Assembly: GCA_021793335.1 (NCBI GenBank)
Contig: JAJYSW010000073.1
Location: forward strand, 1 to 13,624
Direction of reading: 5' to 3'
Length of the DNA stretch: 13,624 nucleotides
DNA from: Actinomycetes bacterium
GTDB lineage: Bacteria; Actinomycetota; Actinomycetes; Mycobacteriales; Micromonosporaceae
Under the pieces are notes generated by a model. It searched no databases. It had not been told where the DNA came from and saw only the letters and a list, made by a program, of their open reading frames with translations. Positions within the stretch are counted from its first letter, which is position 1. Each line of letters opens with the position of its first letter. This document shows, piece by piece, positions 7,242-13,624 of the stretch. The translations under genes and the position numbers were made by a program.

Positions 7242-8284
7242 GCACCAGGAAAGCAGTGGGCAGGGCGATCAAGAACTCCAAGAACCCGACGATCACCGAC
7301 GTCGCCGAGCGCGCCGGCGTCTCGGTCCCGACGGTCTCTCGGGTGCTGACCGGGGCGGCCCGGGTGAGTCCGGCGAAGCGGAAACTGGTCGAGGCGGCCA
7401 TCGCCGAGTTGCGCTACCGGCCCAGCGCCGCGGCGCGAGTGCTCGTCTCGCGCCGATCGCAGACCATCGCCGTCATCGCGGGGAACACCTCGCGGTACGG
7501 CTACGCCGAGACCATCCGCGGTATCGAGGTGGCGGCCCGCGCCGAGGGCTATACGGTGATGATCACCGTCGTCGAGAACGCCGACGAGGACGAAGTGGAC
7601 CGGGCGATCGCGGCGACGCTGACGCAGACGCTCGCCGGTGTCGTGGTGCTGAAGTTCGATCCGCCCGGGGTGGCGGCGCTCCGGAAGATCCCGGCCGACC
7701 TGCCCGTCGTCGCCCTCTCGGGGGCGCGGGAGACCGGCATCCGCCAGGCGGTGCTCGACGAGGCGCGCGCGGCCGAGGAGTTGACGGAGCACCTGCTGGG
7801 TCTCGGCCACGCCACGGTGCACCATGTCCGGGTCCCGCCCTCGCGCCGCGTCGACGGGCGGACGAGCGGATGGCGGCGCGCGCTGATCGCGGCGCAGGCG
7901 CCGATCCCGCCGGTGCGCGACGCGACCTGGCTGCCGCGCAGCGGGGTCGCGATCGGGCGGGATCTGGCCGCCGACCCGAGCGCCACCGCTGTCTTCTGCG
8001 GCAACGACGAGATCGCCATGGGGGTGATGCGGGGCCTGGCCGAAGCGGGGCTGCGCGTCCCCGAGGACGTCTCCGTGGCCGGGTTCGACGATCATCCGCT
8101 CGCCGAGCTGTGGAGTCCGCCGCTGACCACCGCGAGGCAGGACTTCGCCGGGCTCGGCGGCCGCGGTTTCCAACTGCTCCTCCAGGCCATCGACGGCACC
8201 GGCGGCCGCCTGTACTCCTCTGAACGGCCCCGGCTCGTGTTCCGCGAGAGCACTGCGGCACCGCGCGTCCGCGATCCGCGTTGA
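7238..8284 (+). CDS. LacI-family transcriptional regulator (operon repressor)
   Basis: This 348-residue protein has an N-terminal helix-turn-helix at about 18-37 (PTITDVAERAGVSVPTVSRVL), a hinge helix at about 60-70 (YRPSAAARVLV) and a periplasmic-binding-protein-like sugar-sensing domain to the end, with the family segments GNDEIAMGVM (255-264) and SVAGFDDHPLAELW (279-292). The GTG at 7238 overlaps the permease stop and has GGAG seven bases upstream; a GTG at 7256 is a weaker alternative. The extra basic leader before the HTH (about 17 residues) is longer than usual. As last gene of the sugar operon it most likely binds the box cluster at 1954-2024 and is released by an imported sugar or its product; this pairing is inferred. 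Confidence 0.92.
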   Translation: MSTRKAVGRAIKNSKNPTITDVAERAGVSVPTVSRVLTGAARVSPAKRKLVEAAIAELRYRPSAAARVLVSRRSQTIAVIAGNTSRYGYAETIRGIEVAARAEGYTVMITVVENADEDEVDRAIAATLTQTLAGVVVLKFDPPGVAALRKIPADLPVVALSGARETGIRQAVLDEARAAEELTEHLLGLGHATVHHVRVPPSRRVDGRTSGWRRALIAAQAPIPPVRDATWLPRSGVAIGRDLAADPSATAVFCGNDEIAMGVMRGLAEAGLRVPEDVSVAGFDDHPLAELWSPPLTTARQDFAGLGGRGFQLLLQAIDGTGGRLYSSERPRLVFRESTAAPRVRDPR

Positions 8285-8287
8285 GGC

Positions 8288-8315
8288 GCTGCGCGGCGGG
8301 CGCCCGCCGCGCAGC
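8288..8315. terminator. Bidirectional terminator-like perfect palindrome
   Basis: GCTGCGCGGCGGGC (8288-8301) is followed at once by its exact reverse complement (8302-8315). The RNA would form a stem of about 12 pairs with a four-base loop on either strand. It lies four bases after the LacI stop, between two convergent genes, the right place for a terminator. There is no T-run, as is common in high-GC genomes. Confidence 0.75.
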
Positions 8316-8357
8316 ACCCGGGCCGCCCGCCCGATCGCGGGTGGTCCCGCCGTTCGC

Positions 8358-9842
8358 TCAGCGCGGTTCGTACGTCACGCGCCGCACCAGCGCCCGCTCG
8401 CCCGCCGATCCGGCGGCGATCATGCGGCCGGTGAACCCGGTGGCGACCTCGGTCGAGAGGTAGCGGCCGTCGAGGCGGCCCAGCTCGCAGAGGCTCCCGT
8501 CGTCGCCGATGAACGACAGCACCACGGTGTCGGGCCCGATGCCGGTGGGGAAGACGCCTTCCGTCTCAGGGGCGGCGGCCTCGATCCGCAGTACCGCCGT
8601 CTCGGCGGAGCACTCCTGTGAGGCCAGTTCGTGTCGGATGTCCCCGATGCCGGCCTCGGCGCGGACCCGGCCGTCCTCGAAGACCACTTCGTACCAGTGG
8701 CGGTCGTCGATGAGCAGCCGCAGGCGACCCGAACCGGCGAATTCGGCCTCGGCGGCCCACGCGAAGTCCTTGACCCGGGCGCACAGTAGACCCGGCGAAC
8801 CGTCTGGCAGGTCCCGCAGCTTCAAGCCGCCACCCTGAACGTGGACGGCGACGGCCTCGGGCTCACCGCCCGGCACGACCCACCTCAGGTCCAACTCGGC
8901 TGATCCGAAGTCGTCGGTGAAGGCGGTCTCGATCGGCGCCACCGTGTACCGGTCCTCATCGAAGACCGGCCAGCCCTCGACCCAGTCGACGCCGGCCAGG
9001 AACGTCTCGCGGCCCAGCACATGGAACTGCGGAGTGAACCCTTTGGGGCGCACCGCCAGGTACACCGCCGCCCACGATCCGTCCGCCGTCTCCACCAGGT
9101 CGGCGTGGCCGGTGTTCTGGACGGGGTGGGCGGTGCTGCGGTGCGAGAACACGGGATTGTCCGGGCACGGCTCGAATGGGCCCTGCGGGCTGTCGCCGCG
9201 TGCGATCGTGACGGTGTGGCCGCGCTCGGTGCCGCCCTCGGCCAGGATCAGGTACCACCGGCCGCCGATGCGGTACAGGTGCGGCGCCTCGGAGGCGGCC
9301 AGGCCGATGCCCTGCCACACCGGGTACGGATCGCCTTTGAACCGCCCGGTCCCGGTATCGAGGCGGGCCTGAAAGATGCCGTCCCCCTCGCCGTCGAACA
9401 CGGTGCCCTTCCACGTCAGGTAGCACTCGCCGTCCTCGTCCCAGCACAGGTCGGGGTCGATGCCGATGGCCTCGGGGACGAATACCGGTTCGCTCCAGGG
9501 GCCCGCGGGGTCTGCTGCGGTGACGATGGTCTGACCGGCCCCGGCGTCGCCGACGTTCGTGGTCGCGAACCAGAACCGGCCGTCGTGGAAACGCAGCGTC
9601 GAGCCGTAGATTCCGCCCGAGGGCCGCCCGTCGCCGCGGCGGAACTGGGAGCGCCGGTCCAGGATGTTCCCGATCTGCGTCCAGTTCGTCAGATCGCGGC
9701 TGTGGAAGATCGGCGCTCCGGGGAAGTACTCGAAACTCGAATGCGCGAGGTAATAGTCCGAGCCGACCCGGCAGATCGTCGGGTCGGGGTGGAAACCCGG
9801 CACGACCGGTTGCTCGGCGGCGGAGGCGGTCGAATGGCGCAA
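8358..9842 (-). CDS. GH43 family glycoside hydrolase (beta-xylosidase/alpha-L-arabinofuranosidase type)
   Basis: This 494-residue enzyme has no signal peptide and probably acts on imported xylo- or arabino-oligosaccharides in the cytoplasm. The N-terminal five-bladed beta-propeller (about 12-305) shows the inverting GH43 triad: Asp20 in PGFHPDP as base, Asp129 in GIDPDL as pKa modulator, and Glu185 in ASEAPHLY as acid. A C-terminal beta-sandwich (about 305-494; FTDDFGSAELDLRW, DDRHWYEVVFEDGRV) resembles the accessory domain of GH43 xylosidases. The start is TTG at 9842: an in-frame TGA lies four codons upstream, and GAGGA (9849-9853 on the minus strand) is six bases before it, so the rare codon is well supported. 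It is transcribed alone and convergent with the sugar operon. Exact specificity cannot be told. Confidence 0.9.
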   Translation of the reverse strand: MRHSTASAAEQPVVPGFHPDPTICRVGSDYYLAHSSFEYFPGAPIFHSRDLTNWTQIGNILDRRSQFRRGDGRPSGGIYGSTLRFHDGRFWFATTNVGDAGAGQTIVTAADPAGPWSEPVFVPEAIGIDPDLCWDEDGECYLTWKGTVFDGEGDGIFQARLDTGTGRFKGDPYPVWQGIGLAASEAPHLYRIGGRWYLILAEGGTERGHTVTIARGDSPQGPFEPCPDNPVFSHRSTAHPVQNTGHADLVETADGSWAAVYLAVRPKGFTPQFHVLGRETFLAGVDWVEGWPVFDEDRYTVAPIETAFTDDFGSAELDLRWVVPGGEPEAVAVHVQGGGLKLRDLPDGSPGLLCARVKDFAWAAEAEFAGSGRLRLLIDDRHWYEVVFEDGRVRAEAGIGDIRHELASQECSAETAVLRIEAAAPETEGVFPTGIGPDTVVLSFIGDDGSLCELGRLDGRYLSTEVATGFTGRMIAAGSAGERALVRRVTYEPR

Positions 9843-10121
9843 GGCGGTTCCTCATTCTCTCGGCGGGATCGGTGCGGTTCCGATTGTCCTTCGGCGCTGC
9901 GAGCGGGGCCGCCCGGGCCGCCTCGTTCGGGGGACGGTCCGCTTCGGTGGGGGCCAGGACCGTGCCCGGTGCGCGGATGATTTGAGGGCGATCCGGCGGA
10001 ATCAAGGCGTGGGCACGCTTCCATTGATCTTCGGCATAAGCCATAATATTCACGAAAGTCAATGTATTGAACATTATGGCCCGTGCCCGCGAGCGCGAGC
10101 GCGGCCGAAGGAGGTCGTCGT
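9843..10121. promoter_or_regulatory. Divergent control region between GH43 and CBM2-Cip1 genes
   Basis: These 279 bases hold no convincing gene. The part at about 10021-10080 is clearly AT-rich against its surroundings. For the plus gene, TTCACG (10049-10054) and CATTAT (10072-10077) are 17 bases apart. For the minus gene, TTGACT (10062-10057) and TATGCC (10038-10033) are 18 apart. The predicted promoters therefore overlap each other and the inverted repeat at 10040-10080. The GH43 message would carry a leader of nearly 200 bases. Promoter positions are by eye. Confidence 0.4.
10040..10080. repeat. AT-rich inverted repeat, operator candidate
   Basis: GCCATAATATT (10040-10050) and AACATTATGGC (10070-10080) are inverted copies with one mismatch in 11, separated by 19 bases. 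Nested inside, TCAATGTATTGA (10059-10070) is a near-palindrome with five-base arms. Placed over both predicted promoters, it could bind a regulator controlling GH43 and the Cip1-like gene together. It does not look like the LacI boxes elsewhere in the window. Confidence 0.5.
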
Positions 10122-11315
10122 ATGGACGTCATGCGAATTCGAGGACGACGCCGACTGCTCGGCGCCGTCGCCGCCGCATCCGGAGCCCTGGTCGCCGGGA
10201 CGCTCGCGGTGATCGCGGCGAGCCCGGCGCAGGCCGCCGCCTGCGATGCGGTGGAGTACACCGTCGTCAGCGATTGGGGGACCGGCCACCAGGCGACCCT
10301 CTCGCTCACGGCGGGGACGGAGGCCGTCGACGGCTGGACGTTGGAATTCGACCTGCCGGCCGGGGCCGTGGTCCAGAGCGCCTGGAATGTCGACTGGAGC
10401 CAGTCGGGGACCGCGTTCACCGGTTCCGACGTCGGATGGAACGGCGCCGTCGCGGCGGGACAGACCAGTGAACTGTTCGGTCTCGTCGTCGGCGGCACCG
10501 CCGCCGCGCCCGAGGAGTTCAGCCTCAACGGCGCTGTCTGCGGCGAGGCCGGCGAACCCACCGAGGAGCCGACCGAGGCCCCGACCGAGGAGCCCACTGA
10601 GGACCCGACCGAAGAACCCACCGAGGACCCGACGGACCCGAGCGACTGCCCGGCCGGGGCCGTGTGCGACGGCTTCGAGGACCAGACCGGCGCCACGCCC
10701 GGCGGCGAGTGGACCGTCGGCGCCCCCGACTGCACCGGCACCGGGACCGCCACGGTCGACGACACCGTGGCCCGCAGCGGCGGCAAGTCGATCCGGATCG
10801 ACGGTGGCGCGACGTACTGCAACCATGTCTTCATCGGACGCGAACTCCCCGCCGACGCCGAATGGTTCCGCGTCTACATCCGGCACACCACGGCCCAGCC
10901 GGACGCCCACACCACGATGATCGCGATGGAGGACGCGAACGATTCCGGTGCCGACCTGCGCCTGGGCGGCCAGAACGGGGCCCTGCAATGGAACCGGGAA
11001 TCCGACGACGCGACGCTGCCCGAGCAGAGCCCCGCCGGGGTCTCGCTCAGCCGCCCCCTCCCGGTCGACACCTGGACCTGCGTCGAATTCCAGATCGCCG
11101 GCGGCGAACTGAGCACGTGGGTCGACGGCGATCTCGTCGAAGGTCTCGTGGTCGACGGCGTGCCGACGCACGACATCGACGGCCAGTGGCTCAGCAGGCC
11201 GGACTGGAATCCCGCTCTGGTCGACCTGCGGCTGGGTTGGGAGAGCTACGGCTCGGACGCCGACACCCTCTGGTACGACGACGTCGCCTTCGGCGCCGAG
11301 CGGATCGGCTGCTGA
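10122..11315 (+). CDS. Secreted CBM2 plus Cip1-like polysaccharide-active protein
   Basis: This 397-residue exported protein has three parts. Residues 1-38 are a signal peptide (RIRGRRR, a hydrophobic core, ASPAQA cleavage site). Residues 41-140 form a CBM2 cellulose/xylan-binding module with Cys41/Cys140 at its ends and Trp52, Trp72, Trp88, Trp92 and Trp106. An acidic Thr/Glu/Pro linker (146-173) leads to residues 176-397, which I recognise as a Cip1-like jelly-roll core. LRLGGQNG, NRESDDATLPEQSP and the terminal RIGC closely resemble the Trichoderma reesei cellulose-induced protein Cip1 as I remember it. Cip1 folds like polysaccharide lyases, but its true substrate is not settled. The ATG at 10122 has AAGGAGG seven bases upstream; ATG 10131 is a less likely alternative. 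It is divergent from GH43, suggesting joint use on plant cell walls. Confidence 0.88.
   Translation: MDVMRIRGRRRLLGAVAAASGALVAGTLAVIAASPAQAAACDAVEYTVVSDWGTGHQATLSLTAGTEAVDGWTLEFDLPAGAVVQSAWNVDWSQSGTAFTGSDVGWNGAVAAGQTSELFGLVVGGTAAAPEEFSLNGAVCGEAGEPTEEPTEAPTEEPTEDPTEEPTEDPTDPSDCPAGAVCDGFEDQTGATPGGEWTVGAPDCTGTGTATVDDTVARSGGKSIRIDGGATYCNHVFIGRELPADAEWFRVYIRHTTAQPDAHTTMIAMEDANDSGADLRLGGQNGALQWNRESDDATLPEQSPAGVSLSRPLPVDTWTCVEFQIAGGELSTWVDGDLVEGLVVDGVPTHDIDGQWLSRPDWNPALVDLRLGWESYGSDADTLWYDDVAFGAERIGC
10557..10640 (+). repeat. 12-base tandem repeats encoding the PTEE/PTED linker
   Basis: Seven units of 12 bases encode PTEE, PTEA, PTEE, PTED, PTEE, PTED and PTDP (residues 146-173) between the CBM2 and Cip1-like domains. 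Such Thr/Pro-rich acidic linkers are typical of secreted actinomycete hydrolases. Unit number may vary between strains by slippage. Confidence 0.9.
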
Positions 11316-11323
11316 GACGCGAT

Positions 11324-11360
11324 GACGGGCCGGGCGCTCGATGCCCGCGCCCGGCCCGTC
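11324..11360. terminator. Bidirectional terminator hairpin after the CBM2-Cip1 gene
   Basis: GACGGGCCGGGCGC (11324-11337) pairs perfectly with GCGCCCGGCCCGTC (11347-11360) around a nine-base loop. It starts nine bases after the stop at 11315 and lies downstream of the convergent LacI gene ending at 11423, so it can serve both. There is no T-run. Confidence 0.78.
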
Positions 11361-11422
11361 GAACCGGATCGGTCGTACGTCGTTCGATCGGTGCGGACGG
11401 CCTCCCGAAGGCCCGCCGACGT

Positions 11423-12421
11423 CTAGGAGGCCGAGTTCGGCGGGGGAGCGGTGGAATCGCGGACGACCAGCTGCGTCGGCAGGGACACGTGCCCGGCCGT
11501 GCGAGCGGCGAGATCGTCGCTCGCGGTGTACTGGAGGAGCAGATCGACCGCGGAGGTGCCCGCGTCGGCCGTCGGCACGACGATCGTCGTCAGGCGCGGG
11601 CGCGCCAGCCGGGCGAGCACGGTGTCGTCGACGCCGATGACGCTGACGTCCCCCGGCACGTCCACGCCCAGATTGTGCAGGCCCTCCATGAGACCGATGG
11701 CCAGCAGGTCGTTATAGGCCAGCACGGCGGTGACCCCCGCGCGGGCGATCGCATCGGCCACGGTGAACCCGGCGTTCTCGTTCGGCGTGTTCGGCCCCAG
11801 CACCGTCACGCTCGCCCGATCCTCGGCCACGGAGTGCACCGTGCGGCTGATCTGGGTGTTGGTCCACGACTGGCGCGGCCCGGCCACGTACGCCAGCCGC
11901 CGGTGCCCCAGCTCCAAGAGGTGCTCTATGGCCGTCCTCGCGCCTTGGACGACGTCCATCGTGACCGAGGGGACGCCGGCCATCTTGCGGTTGACCAGCG
12001 CGATCGGGATGTCCTCGCTGAGCCGCTCGATCTTGGCGTTGGCGATGCGCGGCGCGCACAGGACCACCCCGTCCACCTGCTTGGCCAATGCGCCCACCAG
12101 TTCGGTCTCGATGGCCGGGTCCTCGGAGGCGTCGGCGATGAACAGGTGGTAGTCGCGGGCGCGGGCGGCGTGCTCGGCGGCCTTGATCATCGGAGGGAAG
12201 AACGGGTTGGCGATGTCGGCGACGATGAAGCCGATGTTGTGGGTGCGGCCGGTGGTGAGCGCCCGCGCCACCCGGCTGGGCCGGTAGCCGAGGCGGCGTG
12301 CCGCCTCCAAGACCTTGATGCGGGTCTCGGGGCGCAGCCGGTGCGGCATCGAGAAGGCACGGGACACGGTCGACATGTGCACCTGCGCTTCTTTGGCGAC
12401 GTCTTTGATGGTCACGACCAC
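11423..12421 (-). CDS. LacI-family transcriptional regulator (second)
   Basis: This 332-residue regulator has an HTH at residues 3-22 (VTIKDVAKEAQVHMSTVSRAF), a hinge helix at about 46-55 (YRPSRVARAL) and a complete sugar-sensing domain: IGFIVADIANPFF (63-75), QVDGVVLCAPR, LAYNDLLAIGLMEG and SVIGVDDTVLARLARPRLTTI. The GTG at 12421 is preferred because GAGGA is eight bases upstream; GTG 12415 would be 14 bases away. Its recognition helix (VHMSTVSRAF) differs from that of the first LacI (VSVPTVSRVL), so the two should read different sites. An operator-like box inside its promoter suggests self-repression. No transporter or enzyme gene is adjacent on the same strand, so its target genes are unknown; the neighbouring Cip1 and GH43 genes are possible but show no matching box. 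Confidence 0.92.
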   Translation of the reverse strand: MVVTIKDVAKEAQVHMSTVSRAFSMPHRLRPETRIKVLEAARRLGYRPSRVARALTTGRTHNIGFIVADIANPFFPPMIKAAEHAARARDYHLFIADASEDPAIETELVGALAKQVDGVVLCAPRIANAKIERLSEDIPIALVNRKMAGVPSVTMDVVQGARTAIEHLLELGHRRLAYVAGPRQSWTNTQISRTVHSVAEDRASVTVLGPNTPNENAGFTVADAIARAGVTAVLAYNDLLAIGLMEGLHNLGVDVPGDVSVIGVDDTVLARLARPRLTTIVVPTADAGTSAVDLLLQYTASDDLAARTAGHVSLPTQLVVRDSTAPPPNSAS

Positions 12422-12466
12422 TGGGGGAGTCCTCTGTCGGTTCGCTAGGATCGAAAAGCTTCCATA

Positions 12467-12496
12467 AAATTACGCAAACGATTGCAGGGCGGTCAA
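12467..12496 (-). promoter_or_regulatory. Predicted promoter of the second LacI gene
   Basis: On the minus strand TTGACC (12496-12491) and TAATTT (12472-12467) are 18 bases apart, in a locally AT-rich patch about 46 bases before the GTG start at 12421. The operator-like box at 12474-12485 lies entirely within the spacer. Confidence 0.5.
12474..12485. promoter_or_regulatory. LacI-type operator-like box in its own regulator's promoter
   Basis: GCAAACGATTGC has inverted GCAA/TTGC half-sites around the central CG typical of LacI-family operators. It sits between the predicted -35 and -10 boxes of the second LacI gene, the standard position for self-repression. It differs from the TGAAATCGATTTCA class at 1954-2024, in line with two separate regulators. 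Confidence 0.6.
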
Positions 12497-12724
12497 GAGC
12501 GATGCAGGGAAAACTCCGCCCAGCCTAGCGCAGTGCCGCTCGGGCCCGAATCCTCAATGGGAGCCGCCGGACTGCACCGTGGCTCGCCCGATGTCGTTGC
12601 GCGGCCCCGAGACGGCACGAGACGGCGGCCCCGGATCTCCCGGCGGGGAACGCCGTTCGCTAACGCCTTGGCCCGCGCCGACGAGCCGCGGTTCGCACTC
12701 GCCCCGGACGCCATGGGGCCCTCG

Positions 12725-12975
12725 ATGAGCGCCCTCGCCTGCCGCGGCCCGGCCCGGATCGTCGTGAACGGCACATGCGACCCCGGCCGGATCAGGGGCC
12801 ACGAGACCGTCGGCCGCGTGGCCGCCTTCGGTGAGCCCGTCCCGTGAGCGCCGGAACCCCCGTGCTCTCGGCCCACGCCGCTCGCATGACCGTGCCCGAC
12901 CGGCACACGAGGTTCGCGGCTCCGGCCTCGGGCCGGCTCGACGCGAGCGAGGCCCTCGCAGTCGCCGGCGTGTGA
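12725..12975 (+). pseudogene. Possible decayed remnant of a zinc-dependent alcohol dehydrogenase
   Basis: From ATG 12725 the frame reads MSALACRGPARIVVN, like the opening of medium-chain zinc alcohol dehydrogenases. It continues almost at once into PGRIRGHETVGRVAAFGEPV, which fits the zinc ADH signature (G-H-E, then G at +6 and G/A at +12). In intact enzymes these parts are about 45 residues apart and the catalytic domain follows. Here the frame stops at 12847, and a second short frame (GTG 12844 to TGA 12975) ends in TRFAAPASGRLDASEALAVAGV, weakly like the enzyme's C-terminal region. The simplest reading is a gene that lost most of its length through internal deletions and a frameshift. Chance similarity in GC-rich DNA remains possible. 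Confidence 0.4.
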
Positions 12976-12984
12976 CCGCCGACC

Positions 12985-13386
12985 TCAGGACTCGGTGTTG
13001 ACCTCGGCGAGCACGACTGCCAAAGACCAGATGACGAAGACGTCCAACGCGAGGATGACGATCGCCCACCACGGGTAGAGCGGCAGGAAGAAGAACTGGT
13101 TCACCGCCGAGAGCACCGCCAGGCCGATGCCGACGCCGTAGGCCCAGCTGCGACCGGACAGGACGAAGACGCCGACCAGTGCCACCAGCGCTCCGAGCAC
13201 GAGGTGCGCCCAGCCCCAGACGGTGGTGTCGATCGCGTAGATATAGCCGGACATCGATGTGAAGACCTCGTCGTCGGCGATCGCGGCGATGCCCTGAAAA
13301 ACCTGGAACAACCCGAGCGTGAGCATCACGCACCCGGCGAACACCGCTCCGGCCGTCGCCCACGCCAGTCTGCCTTCATCGGCCAT
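12985..13386 (-). CDS. DUF7144-like four-helix integral membrane protein
   Basis: This 133-residue membrane protein has four predicted helices, at about 8-34 (WATAGAVFAGCVMLTLGLFQ), 54-75 (TTVWGWAHLVLGALVALVG), 80-98 (SWAYGVGIGLAVLSAVNQF) and 100-126 (LPLYPWWAIVILALDVFVIWSLAV). The spaced motifs FQGIAAI, TTVWGWAHL, GRSWAYGVGI and FLPLYPWWAI match the actinobacterial DUF7144 family as I remember it; its function is unknown. The ATG at 13386 is preferred over longer starts because AAAGGAG is six bases upstream and earlier residues look non-coding. It is transcribed alone and has no evident link to sugar use. Confidence 0.87.
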   Translation of the reverse strand: MADEGRLAWATAGAVFAGCVMLTLGLFQVFQGIAAIADDEVFTSMSGYIYAIDTTVWGWAHLVLGALVALVGVFVLSGRSWAYGVGIGLAVLSAVNQFFFLPLYPWWAIVILALDVFVIWSLAVVLAEVNTES

Positions 13387-13624
13387 GTCGGACTCCTTTC
13401 GGCTCTGCTGTGAGCGGCGAGGTGCGGACCGCCGCCTCAACTACCGTCTTACCCCTCGGGGAGCCTCGCCGGAGCACATCGGTGAAATCACCCGATGCCT
13501 TTCGGTGGCGCGGCGGTCGATCGCGGCACGGTCCGAAGGGATCACCGGGGGAAGCCGGTTCCATCCGGCTGTTCACATTCATCGAAGGCTCGCCGCACTG
13601 TCGCTGCATCGTCGCTGCGCCGCC
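13387..13624. other. Upstream region of the DUF7144-like gene, no gene seen
   Basis: No credible coding frame is seen here; a 77-codon minus frame is low-complexity and overlaps the Shine-Dalgarno and start of the membrane gene. The stretch holds an imperfect palindrome, CATCGGTGA with TCACCCGATG (13477-13497), about 90 bases before the start, and a small perfect hairpin, AGCCGG/CCGGCT (13553-13570). A -10-like GGGTAA on the minus strand (13454-13449) has no clear -35 partner. Confidence 0.5.

Larger units (their letters stand above)
12422..12984. other. Stretch without an intact gene
   Basis: These 563 bases hold the promoter and operator of the second LacI gene (12467-12496), then sequence with no credible full gene. 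The longest plus frame (12482-12847, 121 residues) is Arg/Pro/Gly-rich in its first two thirds and looks non-coding; only its last 40 residues look protein-like (see the relic at 12725-12975). A short five-pair hairpin (CGGCG at 12966-12970 with CGCCG at 12977-12981) could be a weak terminator for the membrane-protein gene. Confidence 0.6.

Noticed and set aside
8956..10074. 372-codon minus-strand frame overlapping GH43 and starting in the AT-rich promoter region
   Set aside because: It becomes Arg/Pro-rich after about 50 residues and overlaps the well-supported GH43 frame. It is a shadow.
10664..12448. 594-codon plus-strand frame crossing the Cip1-like gene and opposite the second LacI gene
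   Set aside because: It runs through the terminator hairpin and is low-complexity throughout; both real genes on its path are clear in other frames.
12482..12724. First two thirds of a 121-codon plus frame as a new small gene
   Set aside because: It starts inside the LacI operator/promoter, has no good ribosome site, and is Arg/Pro/Gly-rich without pattern. Only its end resembles a dehydrogenase piece.
13449..13454. GGGTAA on the minus strand as a stress sigma factor -10 box
   Set aside because: No matching -35 box (GTTT or GNNT) at 14-16 bases upstream could be found.
13376..13609. 77-codon minus frame upstream of the DUF7144-like gene
   Set aside because: It has no recognisable features and overlaps the Shine-Dalgarno and start of the membrane-protein gene. 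It is most likely chance in GC-rich DNA.

Overview
The window is high-GC DNA with strong third-position G/C bias, GTG and TTG starts, MalF/MalG-type sugar permeases without a local ATPase, LacI-family regulators and a DUF7144-type membrane protein. All of this points to an actinomycete chromosome (Streptomyces/Micromonospora/Glycomyces-like; the genus cannot be fixed from the sequence). The content is a carbohydrate-utilisation region. I see no phage, IS, CRISPR, tRNA or rRNA.

Layout. (a) 1-1886, minus: a glycoside hydrolase with a clan GH-A-like catalytic domain and a CBM35-like C-terminal module; its 3' end lies outside the window. (b) 1936-2061: divergent control region with three LacI-type operator-like boxes overlapping two opposed promoters. 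(c) 2074-8284, plus: a five-gene operon of GH36 alpha-galactosidase (reading frame broken near 2790), lipoprotein sugar-binding protein, two ABC permeases and a LacI regulator. It closes with a 28-bp perfect palindrome at 8288-8315. (d) 8358-9842, minus: intracellular GH43 enzyme with a TTG start. (e) 9843-10121: AT-rich divergent promoter region with an 11-nt inverted repeat. (f) 10122-11315, plus: secreted CBM2 plus Cip1-like protein, followed by a 14-bp-stem terminator. (g) 11423-12421, minus: a second LacI regulator with an operator-like box inside its own predicted promoter. (h) 12422-12984: no intact gene, but what looks like a decayed zinc alcohol dehydrogenase relic. (i) 12985-13386, minus: four-helix DUF7144-like membrane protein. 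(j) 13387-13624: no convincing gene.

How it fits together (inference): the gene 1 enzyme, if exported, would cut a polysaccharide outside the cell. The binding protein and permeases would import galactose-containing oligosaccharides, powered by an ATPase encoded elsewhere. The alpha-galactosidase, which has no signal peptide, would remove galactose inside. The operon's LacI protein would repress both divergent units until the sugar appears. The GH43/Cip1 pair and the second LacI gene look like separate units aimed at plant cell-wall material. The most unusual items are the Cip1-like protein, the broken alpha-galactosidase frame and the three-box operator cluster. I did not find a clearly new multi-gene system.
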